The notes beneath the pieces were generated by a model. That model did not search any database. It had not been told where the DNA came from and saw only the letters and a list, made by a program, of their open reading frames with translations. A stretch of DNA of 64,000 nt, from NCBI RefSeq assembly GCF_014898815.1, contig NW_026515546.1, positions 1,598,501 to 1,662,500 of the forward strand, in the 5' to 3' direction. A program made the position numbers and the translations under genes. Shown here piece after piece: positions 1 through 12,818 of the stretch; within the stretch, counting starts at the first letter, position 1, and every line of letters begins with the position of its first letter. Source of the DNA: Panonychus citri. Lineage: Eukaryota > Arthropoda > Arachnida > Trombidiformes > Tetranychidae.

Positions 1-1800
1 TTATCACTTTAATTGTTAACCCAAATCTTTTTTTTTATCCTCATCATGTAATTGTTAACCTTTAACACAACAATGATAATTTGTTATTGTCACTATTTAA
101 TCAACAATTAAGCTGAGCATTAATTGTTTTTATTACACATTTATAATAATCATCATCACCAAAATAACAATTACAATTAATTGTTAACCATAAGGTCATT
201 GTTTTTGTTAAATTGATATTTTCCTTTTACTCAAGAATCACAATTTAGTAATTTCAATGAAAATTGTTTATTAACAACAACAACAATTAAGATGAGAATG
301 AAAAAATTAACCAAAAAAATAGTAGAAATTAACTTAATTGTAATAAAGTAAATTGTGTAAAGGAAAGTAAATTTCACAATTGAAATTAAATTGTAACAAA
401 AGGGATTGTGATGATTTAACTGATTATGATTAACATGATTGTGTTAAACACTTACTGTCAACGCCTTAATTGTTTGATAATAAATTGTTTACTGAAAAAG
501 ATTAATTTAATTTGATTAGTGAAGATACTCACTAAATACCTGGAATTAAACAATTTTAATTGTTGTCAAATTTTTCTCACAATTTAAAAGTAGATCAAAG
601 TTAAATGAAATGATAACAATTTCTTAATTATTACCTTTTAAATTGTTGTTGTTGTTTCTTACTACCAAATGATTTGTTAATTGTGATGGATTAAAGCTTA
701 AATTTATTTCCAATCAGATATAATTATAATTAAATCCAAACTATTACAAATATTTTTCTGATTGTAATCAATTTATGTCCAAATATAAACAATCAATTGA
801 ATGGGAAGATTTTTGATTCGATTGATTGTTGGAAAAAAAATTCATCATCATCATCAACAGAATCGTTAATTGTTTCAATCTCACTAAATTGTTGTAGTAA
901 ATTCATTGAATATAATCATGATTATTGTAACAACAATTAGTTAATTTTCTGTATTGTTCAATCAACAACAACAACAACAACAACAATGATAATCATCATT
1001 ACAATTCATGATACTTAATGATTGTAATGATTTAAATGAATGATAATATAATGAAAAGTGAATTAACTTATTATCGTAATACAATTAAGCTGATTAAGAT
1101 AAAAATCAAGGGGTTACTATTATTATTACATCTCGAAAATGATGAAAATAAAAGTTTTTAAAAGTTTTCTTTTATATTATCAAAATAATAATAATGATAA
1201 TCATTTTTTAATTATCCTAATAGTTTAATAATATGATTACAATGATTAAATTGTTGTAATAACTTAATTGTAATTGTCTTTTCCCATTCAACCCAGAGAG
1301 ATATTAAAATACAACTAATTTCTTATGATAATCAACCTTAAATCCAATTGATTATCATTAAATATTATTTAATATTATTATTAGCACGATGATGATGATG
1401 ATGATCATCATAATGTTAATCTTAATCCTTAATCTCATTCATAAAAAAAATGATATTTATCTTTTATCAATTTTATTTGTATTTGAATTTTTCTTATGTC
1501 AAATTATCCAAATTGAACTTTTGAATTAAATCTCATGCATTAAATGTTGGTAAACAATTTAAACTTTTCTTGCCATTGAATTAACAATTGATTGTTGTTG
1601 AAGAAAAACTTAAATTATCATTGATTGTTTGGTACTGAAAATAGTTAATAGTTAATAATTAAAGGAGAAATTCAAATCAGGCCAATCAATAGGAATCGAA
1701 ACACAATCATTATTTTATCAACCAGCTAATACAATTCTGATGGTGATGATAAATTGTTGATAACAATTACTTTGATTATTATTATTGTGTTTGTGGTTGA

Positions 1801-1831
<31 letters not shown>

Positions 1832-2783
1832 ATTTAAATGATTATTGGGTGATTAAGATTATACATTCAATTGAGAATTGAATAGTTAACAAATTGTTAC
1901 TGTTAATCTTTAATCATAATCCACATGTAGGAAGTTGTACCTTATCCGTTATTATTATTATGGTTTTGATGGTACATTAAACTAAATACTCAACAATCAA
2001 CAATCATCATCATTTATTTCAACACTCCAGGGAAAAAATCACAACAATTTACTTGGTAATCATCCTGATAATCATCATCATCATCATCATCTCCTTAATT
2101 ATTACAATATATGTGTACATCATTAGTTGATTGTCCATAACATTTTTACAATTTATAAATCATGCAGCTGAATGGACATCTATTTAATTGTGATGGTCAA
2201 TTATCGTGTCACAATAATCAACATAATATTCATCTGCCTCTCAATTATCAAGTAATTAAGAGACAATTTAACAAAAATATCATCAAGAAAAGACAAAATA
2301 ATCAACGGATGATAATAATTTCTATTCAATTGTTACCGTTAACATTTAATTTTCTTATTCTTTCTACAATTTGATAATTAACTTCACGATTATTTAATCA
2401 GGTTGATTCAATTTGATTAATACGTTTGGGAAAGTTGTTCACAATTTGAAAAATTTGACAAAAAAGAAATGACAATTAAGAAATAGATTTTCAATTAACC
2501 CGTTGGGCTTTTTTGATAGGAAGACAATTTAAAAATCAAACCTAAGGAAATGAAAGGTTAGATTAAAGGAATGATGCTAATCCATTGGATTAATGCATCT
2601 GCATTTCTCCTTGATAGAAATGGTTTAACCCTTGAGATTTAACCCTAAGGTAAAGATGAAGAGGATGAGGATGAAGATGAAGATGAAGATGAAGATGAAG
2701 ATGAAGATGAGGATGAGGATGAGGATGAGGATGAGGATGAACCAGGTGGTTAGTGAGAAGGATGAAACAACTCAAAAACCGGT

Positions 2784-2830
<47 letters not shown>

Positions 2831-2913
2831 TTTCATCATCTCTTTCTCTCTCTATCTTCCAAATGAGTCGGTTTACCTGTCAGTTGTATTTTCGCACTCA
2901 TCAAAACTACATC
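1..2913. other. AT-rich noncoding DNA upstream of the furrowed-like gene
   Basis: No supportable gene. The stretch is very AT-rich, full of short recurring words such as AACAATTAA/TTAATTGTT and ATC/GAT and CAA runs. A GAT/GAG microsatellite (about 2656-2738) and a CT run (about 2787-2830) lie just before the first coding exon and are probably in its promoter or 5' leader. The frame of the first exon stays open upstream through both repeats, but the predicted residues are only translated microsatellite. Confidence 0.6.
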
Positions 2914-5900
2914 ATGAAACTTTTAACATTTTCAACTTGTAATTTAATTATTTTATTAATTTCATTTATTTCCAATTTACCGTTAATCTTAACATGTGGA
3001 TATCCAGGAAGTCCTGCTCATGCAGATATTAAGTTTTCATCAGAGCCCATTGATAATGGGGACACTTACCTTTCAGGTACTTTTGCCACTTACAATTGTG
3101 ACTCAGGATATGATCTTTTAGGTCCAAATCGCCGTGTGTGCTCAGAAAATGGTACTTGGATACCACAGGGTGTACCATTTTGTGTTCTTAATGTGGCCGT
3201 TGGTAAAGCAGCGATGCAATCATCAACCGTCGGCACGGGTTCACCTCAAAAGGCCGTTGATGGGTCAACAGCGGAATCTTTTCATGCACCGACTTGTACA
3301 ATGACCACAAATGAGCCTAATCCTTGGTGGTATGTTAATCTACTTGAACCTTATCTAATTCAACTTGTGAGAATTGATTTTGGTTCAAAGTGTTGTGGTT
3401 CTAGACCTGCGACGGTCATTGTTCGTGTAGGTAATTCGAGACCTGATTTGGATAATAATCCAATTTGTAATAAATTCACGGGCTTCATTGAAGCGGGTGC
3501 CCCACTTTTCCTACCCTGTGCCAGACCAACTCCAGGAGCATTTGTCTCGGTTCACCTTGAATCGGGTGGTCAACCACTTTCGATATGTGAGACCTTTGTG
3601 TACACCGATCATGCCCTTTCGATTGAACAATGTCCATCTTTTCGTGATCAACCCCTTGGATCTACATCAACTTATAATGGAAAGTGTTACTTATTTTATA
3701 ACGATAAACCGATGAACTTTGACAATGCTCGGCGTTTCTGTGATGCTCGAGGTGGTACTCTTGTCGATGAGACATCTCCCGCTCTTCAAGGTTTCCTTTC
3801 ATGGGAATTGTATCGACGACATCGTAATGATAAATATGGACAATATTGGTTGGGTGCCGTTAAAGATCAACAGTTAAACAAGTGGAAATTCATCAACGGT
3901 AAAGAAGTTCAGATCAGTTTCTGGTCACAACCTCGACAGAATCACAATTGTTCACGATTCGACGGAACCAAAGGTTGGCTTTGGGCTGATACCAATTGTA
4001 ATGTCAAGTTGCACACTGTCTGTCAACATCGACCTCTAACCTGTGGTCGACCTGAAATTCCCGCTAATTCAACCATCTTATTCCGTAAAGTGGACATCGG
4101 CTCAATGGTCGAGTATCGCTGTGGATCGGGTAACCTACTTGTCGGACCAACGATTCGAACCTGTTTACCAACGGGTTTTTTCAGTGAATATTCACCAAAG
4201 TGTAAATGTAAGTATTGACCTTTTTTGTTTATTATTCCTCTCGAATTTTCCGTCCAACAGTCATGTCATTTTTTTTTACTCGTTACCCCTTCGATTTCAG
4301 ATCTCGAATGTGGATTCCCAGCGTCCATTTCAAACGGTGATTATTTACTTGTGAATAAAAGTCGTGCCTACATGTCCGGTGTTCAATATCGTTGTGATAA
4401 TAATTTCATTATGGTCGGTAGATCATATTTATTATGTGACATTGACGGTCGGTGGAATGGACCACCACCTCGATGTGAACCTATTCCAACATCAACAACA
4501 ACCACAACCACAACCTCTACAACTCCATCAACAACAACCTCAACAACAACAACTTCAACAACATCTACATCAACCACATCAACGACAACTTCTACATCAA
4601 CAACAACCACAACACCAGCACCACCATCATCACCATTTTACGGGTCAACTCGACGGAACAATATTACCCCAGTTCGAACCTACTATTCATCTAGAGATCC
4701 CTCTCGTCGGCCACCACCACAAATCGCTCTGATTCCCGAACTATCAACAACTCGACCTCCATCGACAACAAGCAAATACCTGGTTAAATATACTTCATCT
4801 TCATCATCTTCACAACCCTCATCACCTTCATCGCCATCTTCTCCTTCATCATCGTCGTCCTCCTCCTCTTCTTCCTCATCCTCATCGTCCTCTTCTTCTT
4901 CTTCTTCTTCCTCATCACCAACCTTATCTTCATCAACAGGATTAAATAACAACAATAAACGGATAACATCACCGATTTATCCAACAACCTCAACACCCAC
5001 AACAAATAGTAACAATAAGAAGCAAATTGTTAATGATGAAAAGGATAATGAGATTGAAGATACAATCTATTCAACAAGTGGATCATCATCTTCATCTTCA
5101 GCAACCAAATCAGCAAATGTTAAGGCAACAGCAACAACCAAGTTAAACATGGGAGGCATAATCGCCCTTGGTGTTTTTGGAGGTTTCGTTTTCCTTGCCG
5201 CAATCGTAACAATCATAATCATCATTGTTAGAAGGTGAGTTAGAACAATTTAATCAACAAAGTTGTGAAGAAAAAAAAATGACACGATGAAAAAAAAAAC
5301 TACAGTTGCGAAAAAAATTATTTCCATTTTTTTTTCTTCATCGTCTTATGATCTGAGTCTCTACAGCGTGAAGCAGGTTAAAAGTTTAGCCAAGTATAAG
5401 CATCTTACCCAAAAGTAATCAGGTCTAAAAAAAGCGGCTCAGGTCGTTTTGAGGCGGTTCTAAGGTACCTGTAAGCTTAGCTTTCTCTCTCTCTCTCTCC
5501 ATCTTTCCTACCCTCTTTTTCATCCTCATCCTCATCTCTCTCTCTCTCTTCTCTCTTCTACCTGTTCTCTTGACGTTACCATGATGATAAAAGCCAGATA
5601 GATAAATAAGAAAAAAAATGACCTCCGTTTGTAGAGTAACTTGTAAATACCTTTTCACGCTTCCCTTGTTGGTTGCAAGTCGATTAACGGAAAATAATTG
5701 ACCTTGATTCAGTTAATTTCTTTCTATTTGAACAACATGATTATCAACATCATCATCATGTTAGAGTCAAGATGAAGATGAAAAAAAAGGAGATCAGATG
5801 ATTGGTCATAATTAGAAAGGTAACATAAGAAGAAGAAGAAAAAAAATGACCGAAAGAGATTAAATGAAGATGTTGACATTTTTTTCTTATTCTATTCCTT

Positions 5901-8713
5901 GTTTTCAATTTAGTGACAATTTAAGTGAATTAATATGACGAAATATTTAATCAGTTAAATTGTTGAATTTTATGCTCATCAGCAACTTGACAGTTAATTA
6001 AACGTCAAACGTGGAAACGATTAACATTCATTGATTTGATTAACATGATTAGGGTTCCGGTTTGTTATCCTTGAGGTTTACATTTTGTAAATATTTACAT
6101 TGATTGTAATTGTCACACTTAAATTGTGACAATTTAAATTGTTTTTCATTCATGTAAATACAAAACATTTCCTTAAATTTTGTTATTACCAACTAAATCA
6201 AACCAACAATCAAGGTTAATCATTGAACAATAATTATCCATTTCTCATTATTATCTTATAATGCTAATAATAATACAATTAACCAAACAAAACCACATCA
6301 TGATCCTAATAGTAATTTAATTAAATTAGTAACTTAATTATACAACAATCAGTAAGCAATTAAAAGGATTGTTTTTTTTTACCATCAAAATTTTCAAGTC
6401 AACAACATTGAACTTATATTACAATTAGATTTGATTGTATTATTATTATTACTACTACTCTACATGAGGATATATTATTTACGAAAGGACAATTTAATTA
6501 AATTAACAATATCTTTTCCTCTTAATTGTTATCGCTTCTTTCTTTATATTGTCAACAATTTACTAACACAATTAATCAATCTCTTCAGTTCCTCATCAAA
6601 AGGTCGTGTTAACTCATTATGGAGGGACAGTCCAACGACGACACCTTCACATCGTACATCATATTTATCAAATTTTCATAATAATTAACCAAACAAAACC
6701 ACATCATGATCCTAATAGTAATTTAATTAAATTAGTAACTTAATTATACAACAATCAGTAAGCAATTAAAAGGATTGTTTTTTTTTACCATCAAAATTTT
6801 CAAGTCAACAACATTGAACTTATATTACAATTAGATTTGATTGTATTATTATTATTACTACTACTCTACATGAGGATATATTATTTACGAAAGGACAATT
6901 TAATTAAATTAACAATATCTTTTCCTCTTAATTGTTATCGCTTCTTTCTTTATATTGTCAACAATTTACTAACACAATTAATCAATCTCTTCAGTTCCTC
7001 ATCAAAAGGTCGTGTTAACTCATTATGGAGGGACAGTCCAACGACGACACCTTCACATCGTACATCATATTTATCAAATTTTCATAACAATTAACCAAAT
7101 TAATACAAATTAATCATTTGTAAAAAAAAGAAATGTAATCAAATCAAATCAAATCAAATCAAATGAAGTTGCTTAGGTGAGCAGAAAAGGACTAATATTT
7201 AATTGAATATTTAAATCACAACTTCGTGATTAGCTTTGCATCCATGTCCCCATGTCCATTGTCTAAATGCTTATTATTACCGTTATTTATTTCCAATCAT
7301 CCAATTGATTATCATCTGCATCATCATCATCATTATCATCCTTGTCTTCATCATCTTACCTGTAGTGTGAGTCATGATTATTCATCTAAATTAATTTCAT
7401 TTATCTGTTGATTCGGGTCGTTCCATTTTTGGCTTGCATGCAAACGCCATTTATTATTGTCATTTTTTTTTCGCAATCCTATTATTATCATCATCCTCAT
7501 CTTCATCTTCATCATCCTCATCATTATTGGCTTCTCATTTAGCTTCTGGATTAAACCCTAATCTTAACCTGTAATCAACTGACCTTGCAAATTTAAGCTC
7601 CAGAGTAACTGTTGTTGTTGTTGATTGTTGTTATATTGTCACCAAGAAAGTTTTTTTTTTTTTAAATTGTTCAACCTCATGAATTTCAATTACTCAATTT
7701 GATTACCCTGATGGTGTTTAGTATTGGTTTGATATTGGTAAATTGTTGCTTGATTAGTTTCACCTATTATTAAATTACTGTTTTTTTTCAATTACGCCTC
7801 ATTTCAGTATTTGATTGACTGTTAACAATTTAATTCAGCTCGTAATTAACTTTTCATTCATTGTTGTATCACCAATTTGATTTAGTTTATTATGCTACTC
7901 TTTTTATATCTCTTATTAATTACAATCAAATAATATAATTTATATATATAAATTGTTTGTATTAATTTTTTCTTTCTCCTTGTTCAAATTTAATTGGTTT
8001 CATTTCTCATTGATTATATTGGTTATAATACATTTTAACCTGACAACCAATTAGATTTAATTGTTTGTCAACCTCTTTGTGTGTTTCTTTCTGTTGCATG
8101 TTAATTGTTATTATTTAAGCTTCTTGTTAACCTTTTGTATTGCATTTATATTTATATTGGGAAGGAGTTAATTAGCTAATCTATGTTGTGGCTTTAATTG
8201 TGTGTGATTTATTAATTGTTGCTTTTGTTTTTCTATATTGCATTTTGATCAGAAATTTGATCAAACAATTAACTTTACTAATTATATTATTATTATTTTT
8301 CTTTCTTTTTTTTATATTAAATTGTTTTCCACGTCGATTTAACTCAAATTAGATTTAAGAATAGCAGAAATTCAATTGATGCTCAAACAATTAGTACTTT
8401 CGATTCGAGCGGTGATCAAAGTGGATTTTATCGGAATTACAAGGAATCATGGGAAAATTTGAAGTATGTCCGTCATGCCAATTCTTATAAGCCCGGCAGT
8501 GGACTGAGTCGTTTGGACGCTTTCGATACTGCTTATCGTAACCCAAGGTCTCGAAACGGAGGTAACGGCGGTAACGGCGGTGGTGGTAACGGTACTATTG
8601 GAGTTGGAGGTTTATGTAATGAGGGTTTTCGTGATACCGGAGAGATAACACTTAACGCCGATGTTGCCGCTCTCTATTCAAGGCCAGATAAACGTTTTCG
8701 AGGCCAATATTAA
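2914..8713 (+). CDS. fw: furrowed/CG9095-like membrane lectin (sushi, F5/8-type, C-type lectin)
   Basis: Exons 2914-4207, 4301-5234 and 8353-8713 join in frame to 862 residues. The start at 2914 puts a hydrophobic signal peptide (MKLLTFSTCNLIILL) directly before the first sushi domain; the frame is open upstream only through microsatellite. Domain order: sushi (about 28-86), discoidin/fucolectin-like galactose-binding domain (about 90-230, with NPWWYVNL), C-type lectin (about 235-380, ending WADTNC...VC), two more sushi domains (about 385-492), a Thr/Ser-rich stalk of mucin type, one membrane helix (about 716-740) and a 120-residue cytoplasmic tail with YKESWENL and a Gly/Asn run. This is the architecture of the Drosophila selectin-like proteins furrowed and CG9095, linked to cell adhesion and planar polarity. 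Which of the two is the ortholog is not settled, so the symbol is tentative. Intron 2 is 3.1 kb and holds the tandem duplication described separately. Confidence 0.85.
6589..6688 (+). CDS. candidate alternative last exon A of the furrowed-like gene
   Basis: A pyrimidine-rich stretch ending CTCTTCAG is followed by 33 open codons and TAA at 6686-6688. The exon would supply the third base of the codon left split by the donor at 5234 (phase 2), so splicing 5234 to 6589 keeps the frame and replaces the 120-residue tail with a short one containing KGRVNSLWRDSP and a Ser/Thr-rich end. It is less AT-rich than its surroundings, as coding sequence would be. No donor with a good consensus is seen inside, so it would be a terminal exon. 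Inferred from sequence only; there is no transcript evidence. Confidence 0.4.
6995..7094 (+). CDS. candidate alternative last exon A', duplicate of exon A
   Basis: Second copy of the exon at 6589-6688, 406 bases downstream, with the same acceptor, phase, encoded peptide and stop. The only difference is a synonymous Asn codon (AAC for AAT) near the stop. If exon A is used, the gene has two interchangeable copies of it before the conserved tail exon at 8353. Confidence 0.35.
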
Positions 8714-8856
8714 ATTAATTTAATTTCTTTCTTCAAATTTTCTTGCCTAATCAAATCGTTAACCCGATTATCATCAAATCATCATCATCATCATCAGCGA
8801 CATCATATCATCACTTAATGTTGTCATTGAACAACAAACAAAAAAAGGTGAAATGA

Positions 8857-8862
8857 AATAAA
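8857..8862 (+). terminator. polyadenylation signal of the furrowed-like gene
   Basis: A canonical AATAAA lies 144 bases after the stop codon and is the first one downstream of it. Confidence 0.5.
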
Positions 8863-10849
8863 ACTTTTAGTCCTCACAAATCATTGTAACAATATAACAA
8901 CAATTAACATGTTTAAAACAATTTACAAATTGAAGCAAATCTAATGAAACTACTGACCAACATGAATGGACAATCAATTAATTTATACAAATACATACGA
9001 GTTTAAACTAAATAACTAAATCACTAAATTAGACAGAGAGCTAAATAGATTTTTATTTTTAATAATATTACTAATAATTGTTTCGTTAAATTGTTACGAT
9101 TAACAAGATTGAAAAGAGTTTAATTGTAATGACAGTCTGAAAACTTTACCCGGAGGGAAAGTTACTCTCTCTCTCTCTCATTATTTAAACTCTTTTCATC
9201 TAATTATCATCCTAATCGTCACCATTATGATCATCATCACACCACCAACAACCTCTTCCACCTTCAAATCCATCTCATCGCCATCACAATCATCCTTTGC
9301 ATTGTCATTATCATCTTCATGTATCTTTTTTGCAATCTCTCTCTCTCTCTCTTTCTGTCTCTCTCTCTCCTCTTCTCATCACCATCATCATCCTCATCAT
9401 TTGTCATCCTATTGTAAACTACGTCAACCTAATGACAACTCTCTCACTCTCACACACAAAAATTTTATAAATACAATTTTACTCCAAATAAAATCTTAAT
9501 GAATGAAAAAAAAAACATCTTATCTACTCAATCTTATTGATACTAATTTACTTTGTTTTCTTAATTGTTGCCAATTGTTACAGGTTTATATTCACTTACA
9601 TGAAGATGATTAATTTAAACTCATTAGCGATGACTTTCTAACAACAATTTGTATTAGAATCAGATTTTCATTAATAGATTTTGATTCTCACAGTAATGAA
9701 TATAATTGTATTCATTTTCTGAATCTTGATTCTGATACTTGATTCAGTAAACCATGAAGGTAACATGGTAACCTAGTCTTTCATTGAGCTCAAAATTATT
9801 GTGTCTTCATCATCATCTTAATAAGGTAACAACAACAACAACAACAATAATCATATTAATATATAATAATAACAGTAATAGTTAATGACAATCATCAACA
9901 TAAAATGATTCCCACCATCAACAATCAAAATGTTGATTGCAAGGTCAGTTTAATAGTTAAATCAGTTTCCATAATAATAGTAAACAATATACACACCTTT
10001 TGATTTTTTGTTAAAACGATATCAAGGTTACCTTGTTGATGGATCAAAATGATAATCATCAGTCACAATTAACTCTAATTATGATTAACCAATCAATCGA
10101 CAGTGATGATGATTATCATTATTCTGATAGTAAGATATGATTATCTCAATGGATTATTATCGATATGTAATAACGAAAAGAATATAATTTGTTTTTAGTG
10201 TTTTTCGAATCAAAATTTTCTGGTCATTTCATTTTTCTCCTTTTCTGTAGATATAATTGCTTTCGATTTGTTTATTATTCGATTGATGGTTTTAGCCCAT
10301 TTCGTTAGAGATGAAGATGAAGATGCTGACGATCGAGAGAGAGAGAGAGAGATAGAGAAAAGAATGAAGAAAATACTTAACATGATAAAAATTCGATGAC
10401 GATTAAAATGGTCTAAAGTTTTTGATCTTTTATTATTATCGAATGAGGTCAATCAGCGTCATCGACTTTTCTTGATTCAGTTCTGGTCGGTTGCCATGTT
10501 TAACCGACCTTACAACTTATATATATAAATGAACACAATTTACTTTTTTTTATATCTTTTGTTGTTGTTATTTATGTTTATCGACTTCAGTGTGAATGAC
10601 CATCATCTCCATCTTGATCATCATCATAATCATCTTGATTGATAATCAGTAATCAAGCAAACGTTTGCGGACAATTTTAACATTTAAATTGTGTATTACC
10701 AAGGTAAGAGGTAACCATTGACAGGCCACAATCATATTAACCTTTTCCAAATATCCGTTACTGGATTTTAACTTGATCTTGATCATCAACGTTAAACTGG
10801 TTCAACCAGATTAAATTCAATTAACAAAAATGATAAATAGCATTAATTA
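8863..10849. other. AT-rich noncoding DNA with CT microsatellites
   Basis: No gene supported. CT runs occur near 9164-9179 and 9337-9371 and a GA run near 10325-10350; open frames here are translated repeats. The rest has the same AACAATTAA-type words as the other noncoding stretches. Confidence 0.5.
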
Positions 10850-12064
10850 CAGTAGGGAGCATAAAAAATGGCAATTTTTGGTTACTTTTTGACCGGGAAA
10901 AAATAAGAATCCTTTTGTTTAAATTAATTGCAATTAAAATATCTGAAGACAAAGGATTAGATTAACTGTTTAGTTAATTTTATGCAAATTAGATCAAAAC
11001 TTTACCTAAACGTGTGTTAATTATGTCTAAAGTCGATTCTAAATAACGGGTGGACCGAAGTCCAGTTTTTCTTAGAAAATATTTCGGCTAATGTTCAAAG
11101 CTGTGCTAATGTGACCTCAACACCCTATGAACAGTGTGCAGGTGGAAAAGAGACTAGAGAAAGAAATGTGTTGACAAGGAAACCAGGATCAGGTCGGAAA
11201 CACAAGTTGACGGAAGGTAGACGAGGTTAGGGAAAGCCTGAATAAATCAACAATCTCAAACAGTCGGATCGCTAATCGACTAAAGGACTTAGGTCATTAC
11301 AGGTCGTCGATTTACAATAATGTGAGCTTAAAAATATCAATATTGATCGTTTTGTTATTAATTGCCGTTATTAACGGAAAACATAATGATGAGCGATTGT
11401 TTTGTTTGAAATCGTGACACGACTGACTAAGGTCATTTTTCGGACGAGTCATCTTTTCAGTTGTACCGAATAAACAATTAATGCTAGGGAAAGAAAGGGC
11501 GATCATTGGTCGACCTAAATTCTGCCAAAGTTCATGGTTTGGGAGCAATTTCTATTCGAGGAACATCACCTTGAAATTATGTACTGAACTATGGACTCAG
11601 GTGAATATATCCTGACCTTGAACAATTTCTTCTCTCTACCATGGATACTTTGTATCCAGATAAGTTTATTTTTCAGCATGATAATAACTTGTCACTGTTC
11701 GAACGTTACAAAGGATTTTCGCGAAAACGCGATTTCGATAAAGTACCCGAACTCACCTGATCTAAACGATCGAAATTGTTGGGATTGACACAAGTTAGCT
11801 AAGAAAATATTACAAATTTGAATCAATTGAAACATGAGTTGAGTTAATTTGGAATGATTTAATCATGACATCTGACTTTAATTAATTCAATGTCCGATCG
11901 GATAAGATCATGTTTGGAGGCCAAAGGTAAACACACTGATTACTAATTAGTATCCATAATAAGCCTATGTAACAATTAATTAACTGAAATTTTCATTAAA
12001 ATCAAATGAGTGTTCACCATGAAATCACATGGACAGTAATTGCCATTTTTTATGCTCCCTACTG
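10850..12064. mobile_element. Tc1/mariner DNA transposon, inactivated
   Basis: A 1,215-bp element bounded by perfect 27-bp terminal inverted repeats (10850-10876 and 12038-12064, starting CAGTAGGGAGCATAAAAAAT) and flanked on both sides by TA (10848-10849, 12065-12066), the Tc1/mariner target site. The outer CAGT is typical of the superfamily. The interior is a decayed transposase on the + strand, described separately. Confidence 0.9.
11100..11790 (+). pseudogene. decayed Tc1-type transposase
   Basis: Recognisable Tc1 transposase pieces lie in order but in different frames with stops between them. Near 11170-11230 there is a GSGRKHKLT segment like the GRP-type linker of the DNA-binding domain. 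At 11437-11466 SDESSFQLYR holds the first catalytic Asp (codon 11443-11445). Near 11530-11570 is HGLGAISIRG, the VWGAIS-type motif with Trp changed. Near 11670-11690 FQHDNN holds the second Asp (codon 11680-11682). At 11752-11788 SPDLNDRNCWD is a damaged form of the SPDLNPIENLW motif around the third acidic residue. The frame changes and stops mean no active enzyme is made. Confidence 0.85.
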
Positions 12065-12066
12065 TA

Positions 12067-12134
12067 TATTGAAATAACATCACATCAACAATTTAGGTTT
12101 TTCTTTCTGGTATAGTAACTTAAACGGAACCAAT

Positions 12135-12186
<52 letters not shown>

Positions 12187-12815
12187 ACATCAACAACATC
12201 ATGGGTCTTAATCATCAACTGAATATGGTTGTATATTTACTGGAATATGAATTTACCTTTTAATCAACTTGTACGATGCCAAAAAAGGAATCCAGATTAA
12301 GTTAAGAAATTAATTCTTCTGTATTTAATCAGTTACCACCATCGCAATCACCACACACACACTTAAATACTTATATATAAGTTGCGAATCAACAGAAACA
12401 GTAACTTAATCGTCTTAAAAATACATTAATTATATTCATCAATCTAAAGACGAGCGGCAAATGGACTTGTGAATCGAAAGATCCATTGGAAGGTCCATGT
12501 TTATATCGTTGTAATAAGAATTGTTTTTGATCCAAGTTTCGCTTTAATATCTGAGGTGGAAATTATCAATTCTTTTCTCTTTCGCGAGTTTTTAAAAAAC
12601 TTTTCTTCGCGCGTTTCGATTGAAAATTCATTATCAATTTTAAGATGAATTTTTTTTCGCCACCATAACCTTTTAAGTCTTTTTGTTACTTGAGCTCAAC
12701 CTTTGCTGAAAAATGCTTCTTATCATCATGTATTTTAATATATGAATGATGATTGATATGGATTAAGACAAATCCGTTGATTGTATTACCTTGAAAATCA
12801 AGTAACCGGAGGATT
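12067..12815. other. noncoding DNA with a long ATC microsatellite
   Basis: An uninterrupted ATC run of about 17 units occupies roughly 12135-12185. From about 12430 the base composition changes to less repetitive sequence. No gene is supported. Confidence 0.5.
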
Positions 12816-12818
12816 ATA

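Larger units (their letters stand above)
6277..7099. repeat. 406-bp tandem duplication in the furrowed-like intron
   Basis: Bases 6277-6682 and 6683-7088 are two head-to-tail copies with a period of exactly 406 bp, followed by the first 11 bases of a third (7089-7099). By eye the copies are identical except for one T/C difference at 6682 versus 7088. Such identity in AT-rich intronic DNA implies a very recent event, or else an assembly artefact. Each copy holds one candidate alternative exon. Confidence 0.95.

Noticed and set aside
2162..2374. 70-codon open frame on the + strand
   Set aside because: Same AT-rich words as the surrounding spacer, no family resemblance and no splice context.
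2632..2913. N-terminal extension of the furrowed-like protein from an upstream ATG
   Set aside because: It is only translated GAT/GAG and CT microsatellite; the signal peptide begins at 2914.
6431..6588. Hydrophobic part of the open frame before candidate exon A
   Set aside because: Encoded by ATT/ACT runs and lies before a splice acceptor; best seen as intron.
6277..7099. CRISPR-like or satellite array
   Set aside because: Only two copies with no spacers; it is a simple tandem duplication.
9227..9499. Ser/His-rich 90-codon frame
   Set aside because: Translated CT and ATC repeats.
11312..11548. 78-codon minus-strand frame
   Set aside because: Antisense shadow of the decayed transposase.
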